A stretch of DNA of 64,000 bases from 'Fragaria x ananassa' phyllody phytoplasma (GCF_018274325.1 NZ_JAGVRH010000003.1:18059-82058), one strand, 5' to 3'; numbered from the stretch's first letter, positions 1-9,777 are shown. The notes: generated by a model from the letters alone, not told the origin. Made by a program: numbers and translations.

Positions 1-56
1 AACATCACCGCTTCCGTATTTAACTTTTCAAACTTAATTTTAAATAAGGTAAAAAC

Positions 57-902
57 ATGTTATTTCATCAAAAAAGTTTTTTTAATAATAAGACAACTTT
101 ATATTTAGTGGCAACTCCAATAGGAAATTTAGCAGATATTACTTTAAGAGCTTTAACAACCTTAAAAGAAGTTTTTTTAATTTTAGCAGAAGATACTAGA
201 ACAGCTAAAAAACTTTTGCAGTTTTATCAAATTCAAAAACCATTGCTTTCTTATTATGAGTATAATCAAAAAAAAAGGTTACCTCAAATTTTAGAATTGT
301 TATCGCAAGGAAAATCTTTGGCTTTGGTTAGTGATGCAGGTACTCCGTTAATTAGTGATCCTGGTTTTTCTTTAGTTCAAATAGTGCAACAACGTGGTTT
401 TAATGTTGTAGCTATTCCTGGAGTATCTGCTTTTTTAACTGCTTTTGTAACAGCTAATCTTTCTGCTCCTTTTATCTTTTTATCTTTTTTATCTCGATTT
501 GCTAAAACTATAGAAAAAGAATTATTGAAATATCAATATGCTCCTGAAACTCTTATTATTTATGAATCCCCTCATAGAATTAAAAAAACTTTGCTGTTAA
601 TTTATCGACTTTATGGCAATAGAAAAGTTTCTTTAGCTCGTGAATTAACTAAAAAATTTGAAACCATTATTAATGGCGATCTTGATTCTCTTTTAAAAGA
701 ACCTTTAATAACTAAAGGTGAATATGTTCTTTTGGTTGAAGGTAATCGAAATCCTTGTCAACATTTGCTTTTATTAAGTGTTACCGAACATGTTTTGTTT
801 TATTTAAAATTAGGTTTGAATCAAAAAGATGCTTTGCTGAAAGTTGCTCAAGATAGAAAGACTATAAAAAAAGAAATTTATTGTCAATATCATAATAATT
901 AA
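57..902 (+). CDS. rsmI: 16S rRNA (cytidine-1402 2'-O)-methyltransferase RsmI
   Basis: Tetrapyrrole-methylase-fold enzyme that 2'-O-methylates C1402 of 16S rRNA in the decoding centre, using SAM. The 281-residue product has the family signatures TPIGNLADI at about 20-28, AEDTR at 44-48, SDAGTPLISDPGF at about 91-103 and YESPHRI at about 166, and full family length. A TAAGG stands about 8 bases before the ATG, which supports this start. The 56 bases upstream hold no recognisable gene end. metG follows after a short gap in the same direction. The assignment is firm; only the exact substrate position rests on family knowledge. Confidence 0.95.
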   Translation: MLFHQKSFFNNKTTLYLVATPIGNLADITLRALTTLKEVFLILAEDTRTAKKLLQFYQIQKPLLSYYEYNQKKRLPQILELLSQGKSLALVSDAGTPLISDPGFSLVQIVQQRGFNVVAIPGVSAFLTAFVTANLSAPFIFLSFLSRFAKTIEKELLKYQYAPETLIIYESPHRIKKTLLLIYRLYGNRKVSLARELTKKFETIINGDLDSLLKEPLITKGEYVLLVEGNRNPCQHLLLLSVTEHVLFYLKLGLNQKDALLKVAQDRKTIKKEIYCQYHNN

Positions 903-952
903 ATAGTTTGTAATGTTTATTTATGTTTATATCAAGGAGGTTTATAAACTTT

Positions 953-2518
953 ATGAATTCTCAACTTAAATTTTATCTTACTACATCAATTGTTTATGCT
1001 TCAGGTATTCCTCATATTGGTAATGTATATGAAATTATTTTAGCTGATGCGATTGCTCGATTTCAGCGTTTAGATGGTTATGATGTTTTGTTTCAAACAG
1101 GAACTGATGAACATGGGCAAAAAATTGCAAAAAAAGCTTTGCAACAAGGAATTAAACCACAAGAATATGTTAATCATGTTTCTTCAGAGATTAAAAGAAT
1201 TTATGATTTGATGCAAATTAGTTATGATCAATTTGTAAAAACCACTGATCAATCACATCAAAAAACAGTTCAAGCTATTTTTGAGAAATTATATCAAAAA
1301 GGTGATATTTATTTATGTAAATATCAAGGTTTATATTCCGTAGTAGAAGAATCTTATGTTTTGGAAAAAGAATTAATTGATGGAAAAACTTTAAATGGTG
1401 AAACTCCGATTTTGATTAGTGAAGAAACGTATTTTTTTAAACTTTCTAAATATCAAGATCGTCTGTTACAATATTTAATAAATAATCCTGATTTAATTAA
1501 ACCTCAAAATCAAAGAAAAGAACTTTTAAATTTATTAAAAAAACCATTAAATGACTTATCTATTTCAAGAACTTCTTTTCAATGGGGTATTCCTGTTGCT
1601 TTTAACCCTAAACATGTTATTTATGTTTGGATTGATGCTTTAAGTAATTATTTAACAGGTTTAAAATACAATCCTCATTTATCTTCTAATCAACCATTAT
1701 TGCAATATTGGCCTTGTGACCTTCATGTTATTGGGAAAGATATTTTAAGATTTCATTTAATTTATTGGCCTATTTTATTAATGGCCCTTGAGATGGAATT
1801 ACCAAAACAATTTTTAGCTCATCCTTGGGTTTTATTTGATAAAAATAAAATGTCTAAATCTTTAGGAAATGTTTTATATGTAGATGATTTATTAAAAATT
1901 TTTCCAATTGATTCGATTCGTTATTTTGTTTTACATGAGATTCCTTATGCTCAAGATGGTAATATTACTTATGAATTGTTAGTAGAAAGACATAATAGTG
2001 ATTTAGTTAATGTGGTTGGTAATTTAGTTCATAGAATTTTTGGAATGGTAAAAAGTTATCGCCAAAATCATTTGAATAAAATTTTAATTAATCCTAGTGA
2101 AAATGATGATTTTGATTTATCATTAAAAGTTTTATCAATTCTTTCTTTAGTGCGTCAAAAAATGGTAGAACGTAAGGTTGGCGATGCTTTAGCAGAAATT
2201 ATGAAATTAGCTCGTTTTATTAATAAATATATTGATTTAGTTGAGCCTTGGAAATTATTTAGAATTACTGAAAAAACTTCTCTTTTAGATTATATTTTAT
2301 ATTCTTTGTTTGAAAGTTTAAGGTTTTTAGGTGTTTTATTAAAACCTTTTTTACCTCAAACAGCTGATAAAATTTTGTTTCAAATTAGGGCGCAAGCTGT
2401 TACTTTTGAAAGTTTAAATACTTTTGGTTTGCTTGATAGTCAAGAATTGATGCAAGATGAAATTTTATTTCAACGTTTAAATTTAGATACTGTTTTATCT
2501 TTCTTCAATGTTACTTAA
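953..2518 (+). CDS. metG: Methionyl-tRNA synthetase MetG, short form
   Basis: Charges tRNA-Met. The class I motifs are clear: PHIG at residues 20-23 and KMSKS at 299-303, followed by the helical anticodon-binding domain. The start is placed at the ATG at 953 because AAGGAGG at 934-940 serves it. An in-frame ATG at 923 lies upstream of that site and would add ten residues. At 521 residues the protein lacks the C-terminal Trbp111-like tRNA-binding domain of Bacillus MetS. The Cys pair of the zinc knuckle is absent (Ser and Glu after YQGLY at about 120). Both look like lineage reduction, because the catalytic core is intact. Confidence 0.96.
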   Translation: MNSQLKFYLTTSIVYASGIPHIGNVYEIILADAIARFQRLDGYDVLFQTGTDEHGQKIAKKALQQGIKPQEYVNHVSSEIKRIYDLMQISYDQFVKTTDQSHQKTVQAIFEKLYQKGDIYLCKYQGLYSVVEESYVLEKELIDGKTLNGETPILISEETYFFKLSKYQDRLLQYLINNPDLIKPQNQRKELLNLLKKPLNDLSISRTSFQWGIPVAFNPKHVIYVWIDALSNYLTGLKYNPHLSSNQPLLQYWPCDLHVIGKDILRFHLIYWPILLMALEMELPKQFLAHPWVLFDKNKMSKSLGNVLYVDDLLKIFPIDSIRYFVLHEIPYAQDGNITYELLVERHNSDLVNVVGNLVHRIFGMVKSYRQNHLNKILINPSENDDFDLSLKVLSILSLVRQKMVERKVGDALAEIMKLARFINKYIDLVEPWKLFRITEKTSLLDYILYSLFESLRFLGVLLKPFLPQTADKILFQIRAQAVTFESLNTFGLLDSQELMQDEILFQRLNLDTVLSFFNVT

Positions 2519-2643
2519 TTAAATTATATTTTATTGTTTTTTTTTTTTTTTGGTTTAATTGTTATTAAGATTTTTGCTTTTTCCGAAGCACAACTATAAT
2601 TTTATTTTGTTGATTAATAATTACCAATTAAATATCTCAATTA

Positions 2644-2675
2644 TTGATTAATTTATTGTTTTTTTCAGTTATAAT
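2644..2675 (+). promoter_or_regulatory. Candidate sigma-70 promoter for trxA-truB
   Basis: TATAAT at 2670-2675 with TTGATT at 2644-2649 upstream. The 20-base spacer is longer than ideal, so the -35 assignment is weak. The -10 box lies about 35 bases before the trxA start, at the end of a 190-base AT-rich gap after metG. Confidence 0.4.
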
Positions 2676-2708
2676 AAATTGTAGTATATAAAAAAAGGAG
2701 TTTATAAA

Positions 2709-3032
2709 ATGCCAATAAATCACGTTATTAATTATCAAGGAGAAAATTTCAATGAATTGCTTCATCAAAAAGAATTAGTTCTTGTTGACTTTTTTGCTAC
2801 TTGGTGCCCTCCATGTCAAAAGTTAGCTCCTATTTTAGAAGAAGTAGCGGTTTTACAAAAAGAAGTTCTTTTTTTGAAAGTAGACATTGATGATTATAGG
2901 AAATTAACGTTAGAACATCAAATTTCTAGTTTCCCTACTTTAATTTTATACAAAAATAAAAAAGAATTAGTAAGACAAGTGGGCTCTTTAGACAAAGAAT
3001 CGTTATTAGTTTTTTTAAACACACATCAATAA
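2709..3032 (+). CDS. trxA: Thioredoxin
   Basis: Small cytoplasmic disulfide reductase of 107 residues, the normal thioredoxin length. The redox motif is WCPPC at residues 32-36, with Pro in place of the usual Gly (WCGPC). This is expected to shift the redox potential but still belongs to the thioredoxin family. The cis-Pro motif FPT is at about 75-77. AAAAAAGGAG precedes the ATG by about eight bases. The last base of its TAA stop is the first base of the truB ATG, so the two genes are probably translationally coupled. Confidence 0.93.
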   Translation: MPINHVINYQGENFNELLHQKELVLVDFFATWCPPCQKLAPILEEVAVLQKEVLFLKVDIDDYRKLTLEHQISSFPTLILYKNKKELVRQVGSLDKESLLVFLNTHQ

Positions 3033-3916
3033 TGGTCTTTGCTTCGAATCCCGCTATTAGTCAAATTAATGGTATTTTTTTGGTTTATAAAGATACCAAT
3101 TTAACTTCGCATGATGTAGTTTGTTGTATTAAAAAAAAATTTCAAGTTAATAAAGTAGGACATACAGGAACTTTAGATCCTTTGGCTTCTGGTCTTTTAA
3201 TTGTTTGCGTTGGTAAAGCCACTAAATTAACTTTTTTGTTTGATCAACTTTGTAAAACTTATCAAGGAACCTTTCTTTTTAATCAACAATATGATACTTT
3301 AGATGTTACAGGTAAGTTGATTGATAAAAAAAATGTTGTTATTAATGAAAATTTACTTAAAGAATCTTTTAAAGCTTTTCATCAACAAACATATTATCAA
3401 ATTCCTCCGATGTTTTCAGCTATTAAAGTTAATGGTCAAAAAATGTATCATTTAGCACGGCAAAATAAAATTATTGCACTTCCTTTCAAAAAAGTGACTA
3501 TTCATCATTTAGAAGTTACATCATCTCTTTATCATAATCAAATATCTTTTTTAACATGTGTTTCTAAAGGAACTTATATTCGTAGTTTAGCCCAAGATAT
3601 AGCTTTAAAAATGGATACTTATGGAGCTCTTTCATCTTTACAACGGGTTGCTATTGGATCTTATTTATTAAAAAATGCTAAGACTTTGGAACAGTTAACA
3701 GTAAATGATTGTATTCCAGATACTTTTTTATTTAAAAATTGTGATCAAATAGTTTTAAATGATTATTTGATTAAATTAGTTAAAAATGGTGTTTATTTAG
3801 ATCAAAGACAACATATTACAAAAAAACCTTTTATAGTAAAAGATAGTAACAACAATTTTATTGCTTATTATGATGTTTTGGAAAAAAATAAATATTATCC
3901 GCGTTATTTTTTTTAA
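3032..3916 (+). CDS. truB: tRNA pseudouridine-55 synthase TruB
   Basis: Makes pseudouridine 55 in the T-loop of tRNAs. The catalytic motif GHTGTLDPLASG carries the nucleophile Asp at residue 49, and the later SKGTYIRSL motif is present. At 294 residues it has the standard length. No ribosome binding site is visible, and the ATG overlaps the trxA stop by one base, so initiation probably depends on ribosomes finishing trxA. In many bacteria truB is next to ribF and rpsO-pnp; here ribF and pnp are far away in the window. Confidence 0.96.
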   Translation: MVFASNPAISQINGIFLVYKDTNLTSHDVVCCIKKKFQVNKVGHTGTLDPLASGLLIVCVGKATKLTFLFDQLCKTYQGTFLFNQQYDTLDVTGKLIDKKNVVINENLLKESFKAFHQQTYYQIPPMFSAIKVNGQKMYHLARQNKIIALPFKKVTIHHLEVTSSLYHNQISFLTCVSKGTYIRSLAQDIALKMDTYGALSSLQRVAIGSYLLKNAKTLEQLTVNDCIPDTFLFKNCDQIVLNDYLIKLVKNGVYLDQRQHITKKPFIVKDSNNNFIAYYDVLEKNKYYPRYFF

Positions 3917-4000
3917 TTTTTGATTACTTGTTACAATAAATTTTTAAATTAGTTTAAGTGTTTGTTTTGTGCAAACAAAAGAAGGTTTTAGGTATTTTTT

Positions 4001-4726
4001 ATGGAGAGATTACAAAAAGTTTTAGCTGCAGCAGGTGTTGCTTCAAGAAGAAAAGCGGAAGCTTTAATTTTGCAAAAAAAAGTCAAAGTTAATAATCAAA
4101 TAGTGGACCAATTAGGTATTAAAGTATCTTCTTCTGATGTTATTACTTTAGATAATACCCCTATTGTTAAAACTGCTTTTTATTATTATTTACTTAATAA
4201 ACCAATGGGTTATCTTTCCACAGCCAAAGATAATAAAAAAAGATTAACTGTTTTAGATTTGTTAACAGAAGCTAAAAACCAAAGATTATATCCTGTAGGG
4301 CGTTTAGATTTTAATACTACAGGTTTACTTTTAATTACTAATGATGGTAATTTGACTCAAAAGTTAACTCATCCTTGTTTTGCTGTTCCTAAAGAATATC
4401 ATGTTAAAATTAATGTTTTTTTATCTAAAAAAGATCTTTTGGTTTTTAAAAAAGGAATTATGATTGATAATAATTATTTAGCTATTGCTCAAGAGGTATG
4501 TCTTTTGAAAAACTGTCATTTTTCGAAATCATCAACTTGGTTAAAAATAGTTATTACTGAAGGGAAAAATCGACAAATTCGTAAAATGATAGCATCTTTA
4601 GGGTATCAAGTTTTAAAGTTAAAACGTTATCGTTATGCTTTTTTAACTATTGACGGGTTAACAATGGGCGCTTATCGCTCTTTAAAGATTCATGAAATTA
4701 AGAAATTAAAGGTTTTGACTAATTGA
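4001..4726 (+). CDS. rluB: 23S rRNA pseudouridine synthase, RluB/RsuA family
   Basis: Pseudouridine synthase with an N-terminal S4 RNA-binding domain (about residues 1-60: MERLQKVLAAAGVASRR) and the catalytic GRLD motif with Asp103. GKNRQIRKM near residue 190 is also typical. Length is 241 residues. The position just before cmk and der matches rluB in Firmicutes, which favours RluB (23S, around position 2605) over RsuA or RluE. AGAAGG lies upstream of the ATG. The family is certain; the precise target base is inferred from synteny. Confidence 0.88.
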   Translation: MERLQKVLAAAGVASRRKAEALILQKKVKVNNQIVDQLGIKVSSSDVITLDNTPIVKTAFYYYLLNKPMGYLSTAKDNKKRLTVLDLLTEAKNQRLYPVGRLDFNTTGLLLITNDGNLTQKLTHPCFAVPKEYHVKINVFLSKKDLLVFKKGIMIDNNYLAIAQEVCLLKNCHFSKSSTWLKIVITEGKNRQIRKMIASLGYQVLKLKRYRYAFLTIDGLTMGAYRSLKIHEIKKLKVLTN

Positions 4727-4778
4727 TTTTTTAAACAATTTTTGAAAAGGTTGATTATATAAGGAGTAAGTGTTTGAT

Positions 4779-5462
4779 ATGCAAAGTTTTAAATTAGCAA
4801 TTGATGGTCCTGCAGGAGCTGGTAAAAGCACTATTAGTCAAAAATTATCTTATAAATTAGGTTGGGATCATATTGATACAGGGGCTATGTTTCGTGCCTT
4901 GACTTTGTATTTGTTAGAAAATAAAATTTCATTGAAAAATGAAAAATTATTACAACAAGCTTTGTTAAAAATGGATATTTCTTATTATGATAATAAAATT
5001 TTTTTAAATCAACAAGATGTTTCTTTAAAAATTAAAACTTTAGATGTTGAAAAAAAAGTATCTTCCATAGCATCTATTCTTGCGGTTAGAAATAAATTAT
5101 TAGTGTTGCAAAAAGAAATTTGTACTAAAACTCCTTATTTAATTATGGATGGCAGAGACATAGGAACCGTTATTATTCCTGATGCGAATTTAAAAATTTT
5201 TTTGACTGCCAACATTACTAAAAGAGCTTTAAGGAAACAAGAAGAATTCCTGAAAAAAGGTAAAATTATGGAAATACAAGATATTATTGAACAATTAAAA
5301 GAGCGTGATCATCAAGATTACCATCGTCATTTATCTCCTTTAATAAGAGCTAATGATGCTGTTTTATTAGATACTACTGAATTATCAGTTGATGAAGTAG
5401 TTTTAAAAATAACTTCTTTGATTAAAAAAAGAATCTCTCAAAAAGTTTCTTATGTCTTTTAA
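4779..5462 (+). CDS. cmk: Cytidylate kinase
   Basis: Phosphorylates CMP and dCMP. The P-loop [10 protein letters not shown] is at residues 9-18 and DGRDIGTVI at about 124-132, both diagnostic. I place the start at the ATG at 4779, 12 bases after AAGGAG (4761-4766). An in-frame GTG at 4770 would be only three bases from that site and is unlikely. The product is 227 residues. Its 3' end overlaps the start of der by 11 bases, so the pair is coupled. rluB-cmk-der is the Firmicute order. Confidence 0.95.
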   Translation: MQSFKLAIDGPAGAGKSTISQKLSYKLGWDHIDTGAMFRALTLYLLENKISLKNEKLLQQALLKMDISYYDNKIFLNQQDVSLKIKTLDVEKKVSSIASILAVRNKLLVLQKEICTKTPYLIMDGRDIGTVIIPDANLKIFLTANITKRALRKQEEFLKKGKIMEIQDIIEQLKERDHQDYHRHLSPLIRANDAVLLDTTELSVDEVVLKITSLIKKRISQKVSYVF

Positions 5463-6801
5463 AATAGCTATTTTAGGGCGTCCTAATGTTGGTAAATCTA
5501 GTCTTTTTAATCGTTTTGTTGGTAAAAGACAAGCTATTACTCATCATAAACCAGGTATTACTCGTGATCGTATTTATGCTCAAGCAACATGGTTGACACA
5601 AACATTTGATGTTATTGATACCGGTGGGATTGAAATTAAAGATATTCCTTTTTTAGAGCAAATTAAACAACAAACTCAATTAGCTTTAGATGAAGCCAAT
5701 GTTATTCTTTTTGTAGTTGATGGTCAAACTGGTTTAACCCAAAGTGATCATTTTTTAGCTAAAATTTTGTATAAAAGTCAAAAACCTGTGTTTGTAGTTG
5801 TTAATAAAATTGACAATCAAGCTTTATTATCTAATATTTATGAATTTTATGCTTTGGGTTTTGATGCTCCTTTTCCTGTTAGTGTTCATCATGGAATTGG
5901 TATTGGCGACCTTTTAGATCATATTGTTGGGTATTGTTACAAAACTCCCCCTTTAATTCCTTTAAGTGAACAAACTTCTATATCAACTAAACTAAAAAGT
6001 ACATCTGATAATATTATTAAGTTTTGTGTTATTGGGAGACCTAATGTTGGTAAATCAACTCTTACTAATGCTATTTTAACTTCTCAAAGAATGGTAGTTT
6101 CTGATTTGGAAGGAACCACTACTGATTCTGTTGATACTTTTTTTGAAAATGAAGGGCAAAAATATCAAATTATTGATACTGCAGGGATTAAAAAAAGAGG
6201 TAAAATATATGAGCAAGAAGATAAATATAGTGTTTTAAGAGCTTTAAGTTCTTTAGCTAATTCAGATATTGCTTGCTTAATTATCGATGCTCAGGTAGGT
6301 ATTTTAGAACAAGATAAAAATATTGCTGGTTTTATTTTAAAAAATCATAAAGCATGTTTAATTATTGTTAATAAGTGGGATTTAATTTCCAAAGATACTA
6401 ATACGATGAAACAATTTGAACAACAGGTTAGACAAAAATTCCAGTTTTTATCATATGCTCCTATTGTTTTTTTATCGGCTTTAAAAGTTAATCGAGTGCA
6501 GCAAATATTTATGAATTTAAAATTAGTGTTTCAGAATTATCAAAGTGTTTTTAGTACTAATCAATTAAATAATATTTTGCAAGAAGCTGTTTTGATTACT
6601 CCTCCAACTTTTTTTAATCAAGGTAAAGCTAAGTTTCAATATATTGTACAAACCAAAAGTAAGGCTCCTGAGTTTTTATGTTTTGTGAATAATCCTAAAT
6701 ATATTCATTTTTCTTATGAAAGGTTTTTGAAGAATCAATTTCGTCAAAGTCTTAATTTAATAGGAACTCCTATTAAACTGTTTTTTCATAAAAAAAAATA
6801 A
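5452..6801 (+). CDS. der: Ribosome-assembly GTPase Der (EngA)
   Basis: GTPase of 449 residues with the diagnostic pair of G domains. GRPNVGKS occurs at residues 9-16 and again at about 195-202, each followed by DTGG or DTAG and by NKID or NKWD, then the C-terminal KH-like domain (about 355-449). It acts in maturation of the 50S subunit. The start lies inside the end of cmk (11-base overlap) with no clear binding site of its own. It is complete, with all GTP-binding motifs intact. Confidence 0.97.
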   Translation: MSFKIAILGRPNVGKSSLFNRFVGKRQAITHHKPGITRDRIYAQATWLTQTFDVIDTGGIEIKDIPFLEQIKQQTQLALDEANVILFVVDGQTGLTQSDHFLAKILYKSQKPVFVVVNKIDNQALLSNIYEFYALGFDAPFPVSVHHGIGIGDLLDHIVGYCYKTPPLIPLSEQTSISTKLKSTSDNIIKFCVIGRPNVGKSTLTNAILTSQRMVVSDLEGTTTDSVDTFFENEGQKYQIIDTAGIKKRGKIYEQEDKYSVLRALSSLANSDIACLIIDAQVGILEQDKNIAGFILKNHKACLIIVNKWDLISKDTNTMKQFEQQVRQKFQFLSYAPIVFLSALKVNRVQQIFMNLKLVFQNYQSVFSTNQLNNILQEAVLITPPTFFNQGKAKFQYIVQTKSKAPEFLCFVNNPKYIHFSYERFLKNQFRQSLNLIGTPIKLFFHKKK

Positions 6802-6935
6802 TTTAATTTTTACTCCTTTTTTCATTTTGGTTATTAATATTCCTTTATCTTTTATTATTTTGGTTATTAGCTTGTTTATATTTTTTGTTTGCTAATTGTC
6901 TATATTTTTATTTTCAAGAAAGGTTTTTGGGAATT

Positions 6936-7925
6936 ATGAAAATTACTATTATTGGAAGTGGTGCTTGGGGTGCTACTTTAGCTCAAGTACTAACTGATAA
7001 TTGTCATCAAGTTTTAGTTTATGATCTTAATTGTGATTATATTAATAAAATAAACCAAGGGAAACATCCTCTTTTTGATGTTCCTTTGAAAAATATTAAA
7101 GCTGTTGCTAATCTTTCAGAAGCATTATTATATTCTGATTTATTGATTCTTGCTGTTCCTATTAAAGTAATGCGACAAGTATTGCAAAAAGTAGCTTTAT
7201 TAATTAAAACTCCTAAAGCTTTTATTAATGTGTCAAAAGGAATCGAACCACTTACTTTTTTACGTGTTTCGCAAATTGTGACTCAAGTTATTCCTGCTTC
7301 TTTGCTTAAAAATTATGCTTCTTTAATGGGTCCTTCGCATGCTGAAGAAGTTATTTTAAGAAAATTAACTCTTTTGACAGCATCTTCGAATAATCTCTCT
7401 TTTGCCGCCGATATTCAAAAAATTTTTTCCAATCCGCAATATTTAAAAATTTATATTTCTGTGGATTTGGTGGGCAATGAAATTTGTAGTTCTTTTAAAA
7501 ACGTGTTAGGATTGATTAATGGTATTTTGGTTGCTAAAAAGTTTGGTATCAATTCTCAAGCAGCTTTGATGAGTCGTGGTATTTTAGAAATGTCCCGTTT
7601 AGTTTCTTTTTATCACGGTAATCCTCAAACAGTTTTGGGGTTACCTGGTTTAGGTGATTTAATTGTCACTGCTTTTAGTTCGTATTCGAGAAATTTTACT
7701 GCTGGTATTAAAATTGGTTCAGGTAAAACTTATCAACAGATTATGGCTAATTCTTCTCAAATTATTGAAGGTTTTCAAAGTTTACAAGCTTTTTATCAGT
7801 TGCAATTACAAAATCATTTAAATTTATCCCTTATTCAATCAGCATATGCTTTGATTTTTGAAAATAAAGCTTTTGAATTGGTTGTTAATGAATTGATGCA
7901 AAGACCTTTTAAAAATGATTGTTAA
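6936..7925 (+). CDS. gpsA: Glycerol-3-phosphate dehydrogenase [NAD(P)+] GpsA
   Basis: Reduces dihydroxyacetone phosphate to sn-glycerol 3-phosphate for phospholipid synthesis. The Rossmann motif GSGAWGATL is at residues 7-15, and the FKNVLGL (about 187-195) and GLPGLGDL segments are typical. The reading frame extends upstream to 6885, but AAGAAAGG at 6916-6923 points to the ATG at 6936, which gives a normal N-terminus and 329 residues. It follows der after 134 bases, in the Firmicute-like order der-gpsA-hup. Confidence 0.95.
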   Translation: MKITIIGSGAWGATLAQVLTDNCHQVLVYDLNCDYINKINQGKHPLFDVPLKNIKAVANLSEALLYSDLLILAVPIKVMRQVLQKVALLIKTPKAFINVSKGIEPLTFLRVSQIVTQVIPASLLKNYASLMGPSHAEEVILRKLTLLTASSNNLSFAADIQKIFSNPQYLKIYISVDLVGNEICSSFKNVLGLINGILVAKKFGINSQAALMSRGILEMSRLVSFYHGNPQTVLGLPGLGDLIVTAFSSYSRNFTAGIKIGSGKTYQQIMANSSQIIEGFQSLQAFYQLQLQNHLNLSLIQSAYALIFENKAFELVVNELMQRPFKNDC

Positions 7926-7971
7926 AAAATTTTAAAATTGATTATTATTTGAAAAAATTATTTGTTTTTTT

Positions 7972-7999
7972 TTGTAAAATATTTTTTTGATGTTATAAT
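7972..7999 (+). promoter_or_regulatory. Sigma-70 promoter for hup
   Basis: TTGTAA at 7972-7977, a 16-base spacer and a perfect TATAAT at 7994-7999, 33 bases before the hup start. Together with the terminator after the gene it makes hup a single-gene transcript. Confidence 0.7.
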
Positions 8000-8031
8000 A
8001 AGTACGTAATTTAAAAGAAAGGAAGCAAAAA

Positions 8032-8316
8032 ATGAGTAAGTTAGAATTTTTAAAAAAATTAGCTGAAAAAAATGGCATTAGTCAAAAAGATGCTGACAAA
8101 TTACTTACTAGTTTTGTTGACGTAATTGCAGAAAGTATGAAATCTTTTGAAGAAGAAGAAAAAGTTACTTTAACTGGTTTTGGTACTTTTGAAGTGAAAT
8201 CAAGAAGTGCGCGTCAAGGTAAAAATCCTAGAACTGGTAAACCTATTGACATTCCAGCTAAAAAAGTTCCTGTTTTTAAATTTAGCAAAATTTTTAAAGA
8301 TATTTTTATTTCCTAA
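8032..8316 (+). CDS. hup: DNA-binding protein HU
   Basis: Histone-like HU/IHF family protein of 94 residues that bends and compacts DNA as a dimer. The beta-arm signature reads GKNPRTGKPIDIPA (about 64-77), the usual RNPQTG arm with conservative changes. The alpha-helical N-terminus is typical. GAAAGGAAG lies ten bases before the ATG. It has its own promoter and its own intrinsic terminator. Only one HU gene is seen in this window. Confidence 0.95.
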   Translation: MSKLEFLKKLAEKNGISQKDADKLLTSFVDVIAESMKSFEEEEKVTLTGFGTFEVKSRSARQGKNPRTGKPIDIPAKKVPVFKFSKIFKDIFIS

Positions 8317-8354
8317 AAAAATTATCGTTAGTTTTTGTGAGTAATTTTTTAATC

Positions 8355-8388
8355 AAAAAAACAAACTTTTTTTAGTTTGTTTTTTTTA
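8355..8388 (+). terminator. Rho-independent terminator after hup
   Basis: ACAAACT (8361-8367) pairs with AGTTTGT (8374-8380) around a six-T loop. The stem is extended by an A-run on the left and a T-run on the right. The T tract follows directly. It sits about 40 bases after the hup stop. Confidence 0.85.
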
Positions 8389-8401
8389 TTATATTTTTTC
8401 A

Positions 8402-8427
8402 TTCTTGATCTTTTTTTTGGTCAAGAA
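8402..8427 (+). repeat. Hairpin in the leader of the 69-residue ORF
   Basis: TTCTTGATC (8402-8410) pairs with GGTCAAGAA (8419-8427), nine pairs with one G-T, around an eight-T loop. It lies between the hup terminator and the start of the next gene. No long T tract follows, so it reads more like a leader structure or transcript-end protector than a second terminator. Confidence 0.5.
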
Positions 8428-8460
8428 ATTTGTTCTAAAAGAAAGTAGGTATTACTGATA

Positions 8461-8670
8461 GTGAAAAACTTTCCTAAAACTAATTTAATAGGACAAACAG
8501 CAAGAGTTGAAAATGAAAAAGAAATAGCAGTTATTACTCGTATTGATTTTCAAAGAGGCTTTATTTATTTATTATTTAAAAGAATGCGTGAAGAAAAATA
8601 TCCTTTTCCTCAAGCTTTAGAAGACAATTTGATTAAACCTATTATTGTTAAACATCAAAGAAAATATTAA
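8461..8670 (+). CDS. Small conserved-looking protein of unknown function
   Basis: A 69-residue ORF starting at GTG, with GAAAGTAGG 12-20 bases upstream. I do not recognise the family. The product is soluble and mixed in charge, with no membrane segment. It could form a small beta-barrel (alternating hydrophobic stretch TARVENEKEIAVITRI, then a basic tail ending KHQRKY), which would fit nucleic-acid or ribosome binding, but that is inference. Codon use matches its neighbours, and it fills the space between hup and the membrane protein gene. I judge it a real gene with moderate certainty. Confidence 0.6.
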   Translation: MKNFPKTNLIGQTARVENEKEIAVITRIDFQRGFIYLLFKRMREEKYPFPQALEDNLIKPIIVKHQRKY

Positions 8671-8740
8671 ATTTTTGCTAAATTAAATTTTAATACCGAT
8701 TATTTTTAAAAATAATTTTTTAAATATCAAAGGTCGTGAT

Positions 8741-9703
8741 ATGAAAATTAAACCACAAATTAAACAAAAAATTAAAAAGATAATATTTATTTGTAATTAT
8801 TTTAAAAACACTAATATTGTTTTCTTTTTTTTAATGTTAGCTATTTTTGTTATGATTTTTTCTTTTATCGTTGATTATCAAAATGCTTGTGAAAACAATA
8901 AATCATATTGGTATAATAAATACCAATGTCCTACATATAAGGAAGGCGGAGTTTTAGATTATAGCCGCGGTTGGTATCCTAATCATAATACCTTGATTAA
9001 AATGATTTTTTATTTCACTTATCAAAGTAATTTATTTGTTTTATTGGTTTATATTTTATTTTTCACTAAATTTCGTTATCAAAAGTGGTATCATTATTTA
9101 GTTTTTGCTTGTTTGATTAGTATTTTAATGACAGGGTTGATTTTTCATATTGTTATTAATCAATTTCAACATTTAACTACATTTAAACTTAAACTTTCTT
9201 ATTTTCTTTCACATTTACAACATACTTTAATACCTTTAATTTTTGTTTATTTTTATTTTAAAGTTAATATCTTTGCTATTTCTTATTACAAAATATGGAT
9301 TGCTTGGGTTCATCCCTTCCTTTACATGTTATTTTTTAGTTTATTTGGTTATTGTGCTATTAAACCATATTTAAATAAATTTAAAAAAGATCAACCGATT
9401 GTTACTTCTCAACAAGATGCTAAAATCGATCCTTTTAAACATTTTCCTTATTGGTTTTTTTCCCCTTTTTACCCTGATCAAAAATTTGAAAATCAAAAAA
9501 AAGATGAAGCAGGTAAACTCAAAAAAAATGATGTTTCGCAACGAAAAAAACAATATCGTTTTTGTTATGGTGGATATGAACGTGTTTTGGTTATTTTTAT
9601 TGTGCTTTTTGTACCAATTTTTATAATGACATTTATCCTTTTGTATATGAAAAGAAGAATGTCGGGCACTAAATATCATTTTAAATTACAAAAATCATCA
9701 TAA
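8741..9703 (+). CDS. Pr6Pr-like (FAR-17a/AIG1-type) multi-span membrane protein
   Basis: Integral membrane protein of 320 residues with about six hydrophobic helices (about 25-45, 86-108, 115-135, 150-172, 183-203 and 284-306). The motifs match what I know of the Pr6Pr family: FTYQSN at 92-97, TGLIFH at about 128-133, a His-rich LQHTLIP at about 156-162 and WVHPFLY before the fifth helix. A charged loop of about 75 residues (210-280) precedes the last helix and is not part of the family core. No enzymatic role is established for bacterial members. AAAGG lies ten bases before the ATG. Family call is by motif only. Confidence 0.6.
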   Translation: MKIKPQIKQKIKKIIFICNYFKNTNIVFFFLMLAIFVMIFSFIVDYQNACENNKSYWYNKYQCPTYKEGGVLDYSRGWYPNHNTLIKMIFYFTYQSNLFVLLVYILFFTKFRYQKWYHYLVFACLISILMTGLIFHIVINQFQHLTTFKLKLSYFLSHLQHTLIPLIFVYFYFKVNIFAISYYKIWIAWVHPFLYMLFFSLFGYCAIKPYLNKFKKDQPIVTSQQDAKIDPFKHFPYWFFSPFYPDQKFENQKKDEAGKLKKNDVSQRKKQYRFCYGGYERVLVIFIVLFVPIFIMTFILLYMKRRMSGTKYHFKLQKSS

Positions 9704-9708
9704 TTTTA

Positions 9709-9736
9709 TTCATTTAGAAGTAAAATTTGATATAAT
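9709..9736 (+). promoter_or_regulatory. Extended -10 promoter for rpmG (first copy)
   Basis: TGATATAAT (TG extension plus perfect TATAAT at 9731-9736) with a poor -35, TTCATT at 9709-9714, 16 bases upstream. It lies 41 bases before the rpmG start. The same TGATATAAT core precedes the second rpmG copy. Confidence 0.6.
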
Positions 9737-9777
9737 AAGTTTATATTGATTTAATAGTTAGGAGAATATAATCGAAG

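Noticed and set aside
1..56. 3' end of an upstream gene
   Set aside because: Three short frames end here but none shows a recognisable C-terminus, so no call can be supported.
923..952. Longer N-terminus for MetG starting at 923
   Set aside because: The Shine-Dalgarno AAGGAGG lies after this ATG and serves the one at 953.
9371..9679. Minus-strand frame within the Pr6Pr-like gene
   Set aside because: Antisense shadow with biased composition; the plus-strand gene has clear family motifs.
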